Shown one piece after another: positions 9,240 to 18,103 of a stretch of DNA of 64,000 nucleotides; the first letter of the stretch is position 1; each line of letters begins with the position of its first letter. The DNA is from CAYRNY01 sp964425755. GTDB lineage: Bacteria; Chloroflexota; Anaerolineae; Aggregatilineales; Aggregatilineaceae. Made by a program: the position numbers and the translations under genes. The notes under the pieces are model-generated. The model made no database searches and had not been told where the DNA came from. It saw only the letters and a program-made list of their open reading frames with translations. The stretch covers positions 100,021-164,020 of the forward strand of contig CAYRNY010000013.1 in the NCBI GenBank assembly GCA_964425755.1, read 5' to 3'.

Positions 9240-10493
9240 ATGATGGATACAGCAGATACGACAGATACCACGATTGACGAGAACACAAGCCGCCAACAGG
9301 TCCCTGACGCGCGTGGCTATTATGGCGAGTTTGGCGGGCGTTTCGTGCCGGAGACGGTGGTCCCCGCGCTGGATGAACTGACCGCTGCTTTTCACGCTGC
9401 GCTTGACGACCCTGCTTTACAACGAGAATTCGCGGACTTGCAGGCTACCTACACCGGGCGGCCCACACCGATCACGTATGCACGGCGGCTGAGCGAGCAG
9501 CTTGGCGGTGCGCGGATCTACCTGAAACGCGAAGACCTGGCGCATACCGGCGCGCACAAGATCAACAACGCGCTCGGGCAGGCGCTGCTCGCGGTGCGCA
9601 TGGGCAAGCGGCGCATCGTCGCGGAGACCGGCGCGGGGCAACACGGCGTCGCGACGGCGACCGCGTGCGCGCTGCTGGGGCTGGAGTGCCACGTGTATAT
9701 GGGCAGTGTGGACATGGCTCGCCAGCGTCCGAACGTGTTTCGCATGAAGCTGCTCGGCGCGGACGTGATCCCGGTGGAGAGCGGCAGCAAGACGCTGAAG
9801 GACGCGATCAATGAAGCGATCCGCGACTGGGTGACGAACGTGCAGGACACGCATTACCTGCTCGGATCAGCGCTGGGGCCGCATCCTTACCCGCTGATCG
9901 TGCGCCACTTCCAGAGCGTGATCGGCTTTGAGGCGCGGGAGCAAATGCAGCGGCTGGTCGGGCGGCAGCCGGATATGTGCATCGCGTGCGTGGGCGGTGG
10001 CAGCAACGCGATCGGGTTGTTTCACGCGTATCGCGATGATGAGGATGTCGACCTGATCGGCGTCGAAGCGGGGGGACGTGGCATCGCCAGCGGCGCGCAT
10101 GCCGCCCGTTTTGCCGACCCGGCCATCGGGCGGCCCGGCGTGCTGCATGGCACGCGTTCGTTTGTGCTGCAGGACGCGGACGGCCAGATCATGCAGACGC
10201 ACAGCGTCTCGGCAGGGCTGGATTACGCCTCGGTCGGCCCGGAACACGCATACCTGCGTGCGTTGGAGCGCGCGTTCTACACCACCGCGACGGATGAAGA
10301 GGCGCTGGCGGCGTTCCAGATGTTGAGCGAGTACGAGGGGATCATCCCGGCGCTGGAAAGCGCGCACGCGGTCGCGGAGGCGATCAAGCGCGCGCCGGGG
10401 ATGGCGCAAGACGCGATCATCCTGGTGAACCTCTCCGGGCGTGGCGACAAGGACCTGGACACGGTAATGAGCGAACTGGAGAAAAACGCATGA
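9240..10493 (+). CDS. trpB: Tryptophan synthase beta chain
   Basis: 417 residues, TrpB1 type. The PLP-binding Lys is K107 in [13 protein letters not shown]. The start region [14 protein letters not shown], the catalytic loop [10 protein letters not shown] and the phosphate loop [10 protein letters not shown] are all intact. It condenses indole with serine. An acidic extension of about 25 residues precedes the core. It overlaps trpA by 4 nt, as expected for the alpha2-beta2 partner. Confidence 0.97.
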   Translation: MMDTADTTDTTIDENTSRQQVPDARGYYGEFGGRFVPETVVPALDELTAAFHAALDDPALQREFADLQATYTGRPTPITYARRLSEQLGGARIYLKREDLAHTGAHKINNALGQALLAVRMGKRRIVAETGAGQHGVATATACALLGLECHVYMGSVDMARQRPNVFRMKLLGADVIPVESGSKTLKDAINEAIRDWVTNVQDTHYLLGSALGPHPYPLIVRHFQSVIGFEAREQMQRLVGRQPDMCIACVGGGSNAIGLFHAYRDDEDVDLIGVEAGGRGIASGAHAARFADPAIGRPGVLHGTRSFVLQDADGQIMQTHSVSAGLDYASVGPEHAYLRALERAFYTTATDEEALAAFQMLSEYEGIIPALESAHAVAEAIKRAPGMAQDAIILVNLSGRGDKDLDTVMSELEKNA

Positions 10494-11317
10494 CCGGCAT
10501 GGCGGGCACACGGACCGGCCTCGATGCGCTCGCGGCGATGTTTGCCCGGGCGGACCGCGAGCAGCGCGCGGCATTCTTGCCGTATTTCCCGATCGGCTAT
10601 CCGGGCTACGCGGAATCGCTGGACGTGCTCGCGGCGCTGGCGGCGGCAGGGGTGGATGGGTTCGAGATCGGGATGCCGTTCAGCGACCCGCTGGCAGATG
10701 GCCCGACGATCCAGGCCGCGACCCAGGTCGCGCTGGAGAACGGGATCACGGTAGCGCGCTGCTTGCAGGCTGTGCGCGATCTGCGGGCGCGCGGCATCGC
10801 ACAGCCGATGCTGTTGATGGGGTATCTCAACCCGCTGTTGGCTTACGGGCCGGAACGCTTCGTTACAGACGCTAAGGCCGCCGGGGCGGATGGCCTGATC
10901 ATCCCCGACCTGCCGCCGGAAGAAGCGGATTTGTTCAGTGCGGCGTGTGCGCGGGAAGGGTTAGCGCTGGTATTTTTCCTCGCGCCGACGAGCAATGCGG
11001 ACCGCATCGCATATGTGGCAGCACAGGCCAGCGGGTTTATCTACGTGGTGTCGGTCACCGGGGTGACCGGCGCGCGGGCTACGCTGCCGCCCGGGCTTGC
11101 GGACTTCATCGCGCAGGTGCGCGCGCAAACCGACCAGCGCTTGGTGTTGGGGTTCGGCATCAGCCAGCCGGAACAGGCACGGTTGATGAACGGGTTGGTG
11201 GATGGCTTTATTGTTGGCAGCGCGTTGGTCCGCGCGGCGGGCGATGGCGCGGATACGGCACGCGCGCTGGCGGCATCACTGCGCGCGGCGCTGGATGTGG
11301 CTGCCGGTGGCACCTGA
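10490..11317 (+). CDS. trpA: Tryptophan synthase alpha chain
   Basis: 275 residues, TIM barrel that cleaves indole-3-glycerol phosphate to indole and G3P. The catalytic Glu lies in [15 protein letters not shown] and the catalytic Asp in [18 protein letters not shown] and G-F-G-I-S form the phosphate site. Last gene of the trp operon. Only 33 nt separate it from the convergent uxaC, and I see no clear intrinsic terminator there. Confidence 0.95.
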   Translation: MTGMAGTRTGLDALAAMFARADREQRAAFLPYFPIGYPGYAESLDVLAALAAAGVDGFEIGMPFSDPLADGPTIQAATQVALENGITVARCLQAVRDLRARGIAQPMLLMGYLNPLLAYGPERFVTDAKAAGADGLIIPDLPPEEADLFSAACAREGLALVFFLAPTSNADRIAYVAAQASGFIYVVSVTGVTGARATLPPGLADFIAQVRAQTDQRLVLGFGISQPEQARLMNGLVDGFIVGSALVRAAGDGADTARALAASLRAALDVAAGGT

Positions 11318-11350
11318 TCGCCCGATCGACCAACTCGCCTCGACACGACC

Positions 11351-12775
11351 TCACAGGCGGTAGGCGCGTTTTGCCAGCCCGTACGCCAGGTCGTGCAACA
11401 TCTCGCTTGCTGTGAGTTCGTCGACCACGTGCCGGACCGCGAGTCCCGCGAGCCAGTTTGCGCTGGCGCGCCGCCACACATCGTGTCGCGCCGGGATTGA
11501 AGGGAAGGCGCGCGTGTCGTCGTTGAATCCGGCGGTATTGTACAGCCCCGCCGTCTCCATCACCTGCTCGAAGTAGCGCTGCATACCGTTCATGCTGTCG
11601 TGGAACCACCAAGGCGGCCCCACTAGCAGCGCCGGGTAATGCCCCGCCAGCGGCGCGAGTTCGCGCGCGTAGGTCGTTTCGTCCAGCGTGAACAGGATCA
11701 GCCGGAAGCGCGGATCGTTGCCGTATGCGTCCAGCAGCGGTTTCAGATTGCGCGTGAACTCGGTTTTTAGCGGGATGTCCGCGCCCATATCCGGCCCGAA
11801 CTGGTTGAAGAGCACCGGGTTGTGGTTGCGCATTGAGCCGGCGTGAAGCTGCATCACCAGCCCGTCCTCGGTGCTCATGCGGGCCATCTCGATCAACATG
11901 TGGCCGGTGAACAGCCTTGCGTCGTCCCCGCTTGCGTCGCCTGCCAGCGCCCGCGCGAAGATCGCGGTGGCTTCGGCCTCGCTCAAGCGCCCGGTGTAAG
12001 GTGTGGGGACAGCGTGATCGGTCGCGGTCGCGCCCATTTGTTTGAAGAACGCGCGCCGCTGTTCCAGCGCCTCGATGAACGGCGCGTAGCCGTTGATCGT
12101 GATGCCCGATACCGCGCTCAACCGGTCGATGTGCTCGTGCCAGCCCGGCGTGTCGAGGTTGACCATCGCGTCGGGGCGGAAGGTCGGGCGGATGGTCGCA
12201 TCCCAGCCGGAGTCGCGGATCGCCTGATGATGTGCCAGCGTGTCGGTCGCGGCATCGGTCGTGCATAACACCTCGATGTTGAAGCGCTCGAACAGGCGGC
12301 GCGGCTGCATCTCCGGCGCAGCCAGCTTTTCCGCGATCTGGTTGTAGACCTCTTGCGCGTTGTCGCCGTCAAGCTGCTGGCGCACGCCAAAGACTTCATA
12401 GAATTCCTGGTTGAGCCAGACGCCGGTCGGCGTGCCGCGAAACAGGTAGAAGTGCTCGGCAAAGGTCTGCCAGATGTTCCGGTGATCGGTTTCGACCGGC
12501 GCGCCATCCAGCCGGGGAATGCCCAGGTTCTCCAAGCGGATGCCCTGCGAATACAGCATCCGGAAGACGTAGTGATCGGGGATCAGCAACAGATCGACGG
12601 GTGTGCCGAACCGGTAATTGGCGTCCGCAAACAGGCGCGGATCAACGTGCCCATGCGGGCAGATCAGCGGCAGGTCGCGGATCGTGGCATACAGCCGCTG
12701 GGCGATGGCTTTTTGCGCTGCGTCGGGACCGAAGAAGCGGTCATCGGGCAGCGTTAACGTCTTCGAGACGGTCAT
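11351..12775 (-). CDS. uxaC: Glucuronate (uronate) isomerase
   Basis: 474 residues, the family length. Metal-dependent amidohydrolase-fold enzyme converting D-glucuronate to fructuronate and D-galacturonate to tagaturonate. Signatures: L-I-C-P-H-G-H-V-D-P near 38-47 (metal-binding HxH), D-A-A-T-D-T-L-A-H-H in the middle, M-Q-L-H-A-G-S-M-R-N-H-N and the C-terminal G-F-N-D-D-T-R-A-F-P-S-I-P-A-R-H. ATG at 12775 follows GAGGTG. No other hexuronate gene is adjacent. Confidence 0.95.
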   Translation of the reverse strand: MTVSKTLTLPDDRFFGPDAAQKAIAQRLYATIRDLPLICPHGHVDPRLFADANYRFGTPVDLLLIPDHYVFRMLYSQGIRLENLGIPRLDGAPVETDHRNIWQTFAEHFYLFRGTPTGVWLNQEFYEVFGVRQQLDGDNAQEVYNQIAEKLAAPEMQPRRLFERFNIEVLCTTDAATDTLAHHQAIRDSGWDATIRPTFRPDAMVNLDTPGWHEHIDRLSAVSGITINGYAPFIEALEQRRAFFKQMGATATDHAVPTPYTGRLSEAEATAIFARALAGDASGDDARLFTGHMLIEMARMSTEDGLVMQLHAGSMRNHNPVLFNQFGPDMGADIPLKTEFTRNLKPLLDAYGNDPRFRLILFTLDETTYARELAPLAGHYPALLVGPPWWFHDSMNGMQRYFEQVMETAGLYNTAGFNDDTRAFPSIPARHDVWRRASANWLAGLAVRHVVDELTASEMLHDLAYGLAKRAYRL

Positions 12776-12833
12776 CTCTGCACCTCAAAAAGTTGGCAGG
12801 GGTACGTTTACAGTCCAGCATATTCGGGCGGTA

Positions 12834-14336
12834 CTATAACACGTCTTGTTGGGGTGGGCTTTTTTCAAGCGCGCGCGTGGTGGGGAATGTCTGGGCGATG
12901 TTCCACAGCGCGAACGTAATAAACGCGATTGCCTGCGTCGCCATGTAGGGCACGAAAACCGGCAGCGTTGTCGCCGCCAGATACAGCCCGGCCAGCGCGT
13001 AACCGCCTAAGGCGATCTCGCCCCACGTCACCCCGTCGATGCGCAAGGCGTACACGCTATCGTGCCACGACTGCCCCCGCTTGGACAGGTCGAATTTCGG
13101 GGTGCGCTTGAACTCGCGTTCCACGTGCGCGGGATGAATGCCCGCCAGCACGCCCAAAGTGTTGTTGACGATGATCGCTGCCCCGACCAGTCCCTGCACC
13201 GGCATGTAAAGCAGGCGGCGCGGCCAGTCCGGGTGCAGTGCCGCTTGCCCCCACGCGATCATCAGGGGCGGGATCACGCCGACTGCCCCGGTCAGGCGCA
13301 GGTCCGGCAGCCGGGCGAACATGTCGCCCCAAAGCAGCAGCGGCGTCAGCAAAAACAGGAGCAGCATCACCGGCTGGACCGCGTAACTGGACAGGTGCAT
13401 CAGGCCCATGAATTTTTTGAGCGGGCCGATGTGTTTGGCGCGGAGCAAGGCCGGGCCATTGCGGAGCAATGATTCGGTGAACCCGGTGGCCCAGCGCGCT
13501 TGCTGGCGTTTGTAAGCCTGCACCTGCGGCGTGACCTCGCCAGGCACCGCGACATCCACCAGGTATACAAACTCCCAACCCCGCACAAGCGCGCGGTATG
13601 ACAGGTCCAGGTCTTCAGTCACGGTGGCCGGTGACCAGCCCCCGGCGTCCTTCAAGGCTTCGACACGCCAGACCCCGCCCGTGCCGTTCATTGCCATCGG
13701 CAGGCGGCCCCGGCTGCGCGCGACCTGCTCGATGGCGAAGTGGCTGTCGATGGTCAGGACTTGCGCGCGCGTCAGCAGATTGTAGTCCGCGTTGAGATGA
13801 TCCCAGCGCGTCTGGACGAGCGCCACGCGCGGTTGAGCGGTGAGGTACGGCATGGTGCGGCGCAAAAAGTCGCGCGGGGGGATGAAGTCGGCGTCGAACA
13901 CGGCCACACAGTCAGTTTGGGCGCGTGCCAGGCCGTATGCCAGCGCGCCTGCCTTGTAGCCGCTGCGCTGCGGGCGGCGCAGCAGCGTGATGTTGGTGTG
14001 CCCCCGCGCACGCCAAAACGCGATTCGCCGGGCGGCACGCGCGGTTGTGTCGTCGGTCGAGTCGTCGATCACCTGGATGTGCAGCTTGCCCGCCGGGTAG
14101 TCGAGTTGGGCACAGGCATCGATCAGGCGCTCGATCACCAGCGCTTCATTATAGACCGGCAATTGGACCGTGACCGAGAGCAGATCGCGATCGGGGACTG
14201 GCGGCACCTGCGGTGCGTCGTGACGCTTGAGCGCATAAATGGTCAGCAGCACGCCGAAGCTGGCGACGAAAACCGCCAGCGCGAGCGCCGCGACAATGTA
14301 CAGCGCTGCCGCCGCGCACAAGAGTAGATCGAGCAT
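12834..14336 (-). CDS. Membrane-bound processive family 2 glycosyltransferase (cellulose synthase-like)
   Basis: 500 residues from the ATG at 14336, which has AAGGA seven bases upstream; an upstream in-frame start lacks a site. An N-terminal membrane helix (about 8-35) precedes a cytosolic GT-A domain with D91-D92, the D-A-D metal site at 148-150, the T-E-D catalytic base at 240-242 and Q-Q-A-R-W at 278-282. This is the D,D,D,QxxRW set of processive beta-glycosyltransferases. Several membrane helices follow (about 310-390 and the last 80 residues). Expected to polymerise or transfer sugar across the membrane (glucan, mannan or a glycolipid). There is no BcsB-, BcsZ- or PilZ-like partner here. 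Confidence 0.87.
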   Translation of the reverse strand: MLDLLLCAAAALYIVAALALAVFVASFGVLLTIYALKRHDAPQVPPVPDRDLLSVTVQLPVYNEALVIERLIDACAQLDYPAGKLHIQVIDDSTDDTTARAARRIAFWRARGHTNITLLRRPQRSGYKAGALAYGLARAQTDCVAVFDADFIPPRDFLRRTMPYLTAQPRVALVQTRWDHLNADYNLLTRAQVLTIDSHFAIEQVARSRGRLPMAMNGTGGVWRVEALKDAGGWSPATVTEDLDLSYRALVRGWEFVYLVDVAVPGEVTPQVQAYKRQQARWATGFTESLLRNGPALLRAKHIGPLKKFMGLMHLSSYAVQPVMLLLFLLTPLLLWGDMFARLPDLRLTGAVGVIPPLMIAWGQAALHPDWPRRLLYMPVQGLVGAAIIVNNTLGVLAGIHPAHVEREFKRTPKFDLSKRGQSWHDSVYALRIDGVTWGEIALGGYALAGLYLAATTLPVFVPYMATQAIAFITFALWNIAQTFPTTRALEKSPPQQDVL

Positions 14337-14578
14337 GATTTCGTCCTTGCAGGCGGACTGTGACGCCCGGTGATCAACATCCAACCGCGCAGTAACTTAG
14401 CAGGTTGCGCGGCGCTGCGCAATAGAAAACCGGTCTCCCAGCGCGATGAGAAACCGGAAACTGCGGGACGTTATACGATACAGTTGTGTGGGGCGTCAGG
14501 TCGGGCGGTGATGTGTCCGGCTCTTTCACCGGCGTTGGTTTCTGTGTTCCTGTTCGCCGGTTGCAGCGGATAGGGATG

Positions 14579-14884
14579 TTACTGGTTGGTTTGCTTGAAT
14601 CCGGCTGTCGCCTGCGACACGGCGTTCTGCAGGCCGTTGATCGCGGCATCGACACCTTGCCGGACGTCCTGCCACTTGTCTGTGCTGGCTTGTTGCAGTG
14701 CCTGGATCTTTTCCTCAAGCTGTTCGCGCCTGGCGTCCAGCTCATTGATCTGGTCGGCGGCTTCAAGCCTGGCATCGGCTTTCATCTCTTTGGCCTGCGC
14801 CTTGAGCTTGGCGATCTCCGCGTCCAGTTGGCCGAGCTGTGCTTCAAGCTTTTCCTGATACGCCTGTCTTTCTTGCTGCAGCAT
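14579..14884 (-). CDS. Small coiled-coil protein
   Basis: 101 residues, highly charged and Ala/Gln/Glu/Lys-rich. Heptad-like patterns run through residues 1-70 (E-K-L-E-A-Q-L-G-Q-L-D-A-E-I) and a second amphipathic helix spans 75-97. No cysteines, signal peptide or membrane segment, so it is probably cytosolic. ATG at 14884 has a strong AAGGAG. It resembles the small stress-associated coiled-coil proteins common in bacteria, but I cannot assign a function. The flanking stretches 14337-14578 and 14885-15092 hold no recognisable gene. Confidence 0.75.
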   Translation of the reverse strand: MLQQERQAYQEKLEAQLGQLDAEIAKLKAQAKEMKADARLEAADQINELDARREQLEEKIQALQQASTDKWQDVRQGVDAAINGLQNAVSQATAGFKQTNQ

Positions 14885-15092
14885 GGTGTTTTCTCCTTAG
14901 CGCTCGCTTATGAAGGTTGCGCGATATGGTTCAGGACGATACCTGCCTGTTGGCGATTCGATGTGGGTTCGTATCCCACTCTACTGCATTCCTGTACGCT
15001 GTGAATGGTGCACGCTGCCGATATGCTGATCGCTCATATGGCGGAGCCTGCCATAGGCCATGTGGGCGGACATGCGACCAGACAAGGCGACG

Positions 15093-15998
15093 CTACAGGT
15101 CATCCAGCCGCTCACGCATGGCGTCGAGCGATTGGGCGTGTTGCGCGATATTCTGCCAGGGATCGGGTTTCTGGCCCAGCCGCCGGAAGATGTTCTCGAC
15201 CGTGTAATGCTGGGGCCGGATATCCTCGCGGGCGAGTTCGTCCCATTCGAGCGGGGTTGCGACCGGCGCGCTCGCTCTGGCGCGGATGGCGTAAGGAGCG
15301 ACGCTGGTTTGCCCGTAGGAGTTGCGCACGGTGTCCAGAAAAACGCGGTCGCCACGCCTGTCTTTGCGGTGCTCGGTGGTGAAGCGATCAGGCTCGCGCG
15401 CGGCCAGGGCCGCAGCGAACGCCTGGGCCACATCGCGTACCGCGTCAAATTCCAGGCTGCGATCCAGCGGCAAGACGATGTGATAGCCTGCCGATCCGCT
15501 GGTCATGACGAACGAGGTCAGGCCGAGATCGTCCAGCGCCTCGCCCACGCGCAGCGCGGCAGCCCGGATGGTGTCCTGAGCCGCGCCGGACGGGTCCAGG
15601 TCGATCACCAAGCGGTCGGGATGGTGCAGTTTGTCGGTGCGGCTTAACCAGACGTGCGGGGTGAGACACGCCTGATTCGCAAGGTAGACCAGCGTTGCCG
15701 CATTGTCGCACACAACATGCGTGATCTGGCTTCCGTCACTTTTTTCGACGGTGGCGCGCGATATCCAGCCGGGGAAGTAATCCGAAATCTGCTGCTGGTA
15801 GAAGTCCTCGCCGGCGATGCCATCAGGGAAACGGTGCATCGTGATTGGGCGCGCGGCGATGTGCGGCAGCACCGTGTCCGCGATGCGGAAGTAGTAGTCG
15901 ATCACGTCCCCTTTGGTCAAGCCGGCATCGGGGAAGAACAGCTTGTCGAGATTCGACAGTTCGACGGTGTGCGGGCCGAATGTGAGCGTGTCGGTCAT
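15093..15998 (-). CDS. Stand-alone LigD-type polymerase/primase domain protein
   Basis: 301 residues from the ATG at 15998 (AAAGGA upstream). The opening matches the LigD polymerase domain (V-E-L-S-N-L-D-K-L-F-F-P, then T-K-G-D-V-I-D-Y-Y). The catalytic metal aspartates are D133 and D135 in V-I-D-L-D-P-S-G. These archaeo-eukaryotic primase-fold domains fill in DNA or RNA at breaks in bacterial end joining. Here the domain is a separate gene 19 nt after the phosphoesterase gene. Neither a DNA ligase domain nor Ku is in the window. Confidence 0.92.
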   Translation of the reverse strand: MTDTLTFGPHTVELSNLDKLFFPDAGLTKGDVIDYYFRIADTVLPHIAARPITMHRFPDGIAGEDFYQQQISDYFPGWISRATVEKSDGSQITHVVCDNAATLVYLANQACLTPHVWLSRTDKLHHPDRLVIDLDPSGAAQDTIRAAALRVGEALDDLGLTSFVMTSGSAGYHIVLPLDRSLEFDAVRDVAQAFAAALAAREPDRFTTEHRKDRRGDRVFLDTVRNSYGQTSVAPYAIRARASAPVATPLEWDELAREDIRPQHYTVENIFRRLGQKPDPWQNIAQHAQSLDAMRERLDDL

Positions 15999-16017
15999 GG
16001 TTGCGGCATATCCTTTA

Positions 16018-16611
16018 TCAGTCCTGGTCGTCTGAGTCTGCCCCGGCGATGTCATCCAGCGTGCGGTTGCTCAGCACGGAGCGCGGCTCGGTGCTGGTAG
16101 GGTTGCGGCGGGCGTCGGCGGCATCGTCGTCCATCTTGATCAACAGCCAGCGCGCGTCGTCGCCCGACCCGGTGCGGATCAACACGTAGCCGCCGGTCAA
16201 TTTGTGCCCTTCCAGCCAAACCTCAACTTTGCCATCCGCGATCGCCTGCTCCAGGGAGTCGTCCTTAAGGTTGCGGTAGGTCCCGGTGTCCCAGACGAGC
16301 ACGGTCCCTGCACCGTATTCACCTTCGGGGATCGTGCCCTCAAAGTCGATGTAGTCCAGCGGGTGATCTTCGGTGGGGATGGCGAGCCGTTTCTCACTGG
16401 GATCGGTGGATGGGCCTTTGGGCACGGCCCAGGATTTGAGCACGCCGTCGGCCTCCAGGCGGAAGTCGTAGTGCAGCTGGCTGGCCGCGTGTTTCTGGAT
16501 CACAAAGCGCGGTTTGTCACCGGGTGTGCGTGATGTGCTGCCGTCGGGTTCGGATGTGCGCTTGAAGTCGCGTTTTTCGCGGTAGGTTTTTAGCCGATCA
16601 TCGTTTGTCAT
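16018..16611 (-). CDS. Stand-alone LigD-type 3'-phosphoesterase domain protein
   Basis: 198 residues from the ATG at 16611 with GAGGTG upstream (a TTG six bases earlier is less likely). The core F-V-I-Q-K-H-A-A-S-Q-L-H-Y-D-F-R-L-E (37-53), then W-A-V-P-K-G-P-S-T-D-P and E-D-H-P-L-D-Y-I-D-F-E-G-T-I-P-E-G-E-Y-G (81-100), is the LigD 3'-phosphoesterase fold that trims 3' ends before ligation. It forms a two-gene operon with the polymerase domain, so the usual LigD fusion is split. Confidence 0.92.
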   Translation of the reverse strand: MTNDDRLKTYREKRDFKRTSEPDGSTSRTPGDKPRFVIQKHAASQLHYDFRLEADGVLKSWAVPKGPSTDPSEKRLAIPTEDHPLDYIDFEGTIPEGEYGAGTVLVWDTGTYRNLKDDSLEQAIADGKVEVWLEGHKLTGGYVLIRTGSGDDARWLLIKMDDDAADARRNPTSTEPRSVLSNRTLDDIAGADSDDQD

Positions 16612-17086
16612 GTGCAATCACCTCGTGTCGATCACGTTCGTTCGGGTTGGCAGTCAGGGCAGCGGGTTGAAGTCTGCTCCATCAGGGCGTTCAGGATCGC
16701 ATTCCTTTTGAACGAGGATACCCATTGTTGCGCACCAGCGCATCGACCAGGTGCAGGGGGTAGCGTCAACCAGATGGCCTATTTATGGCTGGTCAGGTGT
16801 TCTGGTGGGGGAATGCTGCCCGGGTTTGCACTGGAGAAGCGCCGTCCGTACAATTAGCCTGCTCTCGTCTTAACTGACGCCTCACATGATATCCATGCGA
16901 CTTTGCTGTTTACTGCACGCGGGCTGAGAGCAGGATCACTGCAGACGGGTGTATCGTTTTTTCACGATACGGTACCGTATTGGTCCCGGTGCACCCCGGG
17001 GTCGTGGTATGCGGCTGCGCACGGCGGGATGGTGCGCGGTGCGGATTGTCTGGGGGATCACTTTCAAAAGGACGTGCGTTCAGACT
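16612..17086. other. Intergenic region upstream of the AEC permease
   Basis: No protein-coding gene is convincing. It must hold the divergent promoters of the LigD-type pair (minus) and the permease (plus). Near 16954-17000 there is a hairpin GTATCG/CGATAC around a T-rich loop, overlapping a perfect 14-bp palindrome ATACGGTACCGTAT. Either could be an operator or a terminator stem; nothing shows which. Confidence 0.4.
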
Positions 17087-18037
17087 ATGGATCAAACGAC
17101 ATTAATTATTAATCGCGTGCTGCCCATTCTGTTTTTGATCGGGCTGGGGTATTGGATTCGGCGCACCCGGTTTCTGGCCGAATCGACCATTGAGGACTTG
17201 CGGAAAGTTGTTGTGAACCTTGCCTTGCCGGCGGTGCTGTTTATCTCATTTCTTCAGATCGCGCTTGAGCTGAAGTATGCCGTGATCTTTGTGGTGCTGT
17301 ATGTGCTGTGCGCAGCGCTGTTCGGCTTCGGACGTTACCTCAAGCGGCGGCTGGATGTGCCGTATGAGTATTTCCCGTTCCTGATGACCGGGTTTGAGTA
17401 CGGGATGCTCGGTGTCAGCCTGTTCGGGAGCGCGTACGGGCTGGACAAGATCGGCTACATCGCGGTGGTCGACCTGGGGCACGAGGTGTTCATCTGGTCG
17501 TTTTTCCTGGCGTTGCTGCTGATGAAACGTGACGGCGTCACCCAACCGGGCCAACTGCTGTTCCAGGTATTCCGGTCGCCGGTGATGGTGGCGATCATGG
17601 CGGGGGTGCTGTTCAACATATTGGGCGCGCAGGACTTCCTGTACGACACTGCCGTGACAGGCGCGTTTATGCGCACGTTTGAATTTCTGGCTAACCTCAC
17701 GATCCCGTTGATCCTGGTGATTGTCGGGTACGGCATCCGCATTGACATTGACGGATCGCGGGACATGCTGCGCGTGATCGCGATCCGGCTGGTGATACTG
17801 ATCCCGCTGGCCCTGGTGCTGAACGTGGTGCTGGTCCGCGAATTGCTAGGGCTGGAGAAGGCGTTCGAGGCGGCGTTGTTCACGCTGCTGATCCTGCCGC
17901 CACCGTTCATCATACCGTTGTTTATGCGGGCGGGGATCGAGGACGAGCGGCGTTACATCAACAACGTGCTGACGCTGTATACCGTCGTGACGATCGTGAT
18001 CTTCACGATCTATTTCAGCTTCAACCCGCAGTTGTGA
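17087..18037 (+). CDS. AEC-family (auxin efflux carrier-like) membrane permease
   Basis: 316 residues from the ATG at 17087 (AAAAGGA about 14 nt upstream). The long in-frame extension to 16949 looks non-coding. Two five-helix blocks are visible, with a cytosolic, charged middle loop. Opening V-L-P-I-L-F-L-I-G-L-G-Y-W-I-R-R and closing L-I-L-P-P-P-F-I-I-P-L-F are typical of AEC transporters (PF03547), which move malonate, malate or other small organic anions. No substrate is indicated by the neighbours. Confidence 0.82.
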   Translation: MDQTTLIINRVLPILFLIGLGYWIRRTRFLAESTIEDLRKVVVNLALPAVLFISFLQIALELKYAVIFVVLYVLCAALFGFGRYLKRRLDVPYEYFPFLMTGFEYGMLGVSLFGSAYGLDKIGYIAVVDLGHEVFIWSFFLALLLMKRDGVTQPGQLLFQVFRSPVMVAIMAGVLFNILGAQDFLYDTAVTGAFMRTFEFLANLTIPLILVIVGYGIRIDIDGSRDMLRVIAIRLVILIPLALVLNVVLVRELLGLEKAFEAALFTLLILPPPFIIPLFMRAGIEDERRYINNVLTLYTVVTIVIFTIYFSFNPQL

Positions 18038-18053
18038 CCGGTGTGGAAAGATA

Positions 18054-18072
18054 GGGGCGCGTCGCGCGCCCC
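18054..18072. repeat. GC-rich REP-like hairpin between convergent genes
   Basis: GGGGCGCG pairs with CGCGCCCC around a TCG loop, and the flanks contain CCCCTAC-like text. It lies between the convergent AEC and fucose isomerase genes. It resembles the short GC-rich dispersed hairpins at 25465-25550 and 39228-39280 in style. It may also act as a bidirectional terminator. Confidence 0.5.
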
Positions 18073-18103
18073 TGCAATGCCCCTACAATGCTCGATCGAC
18101 ACC

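Noticed and set aside
14963..14979. GTGGGTTCGTATCCCAC looks like the T-arm of a tRNA.
   Set aside because: No matching acceptor, D-arm or anticodon stem could be found upstream, and the loop has TTCGTAT instead of TTCGAAT. At most a tRNA remnant.
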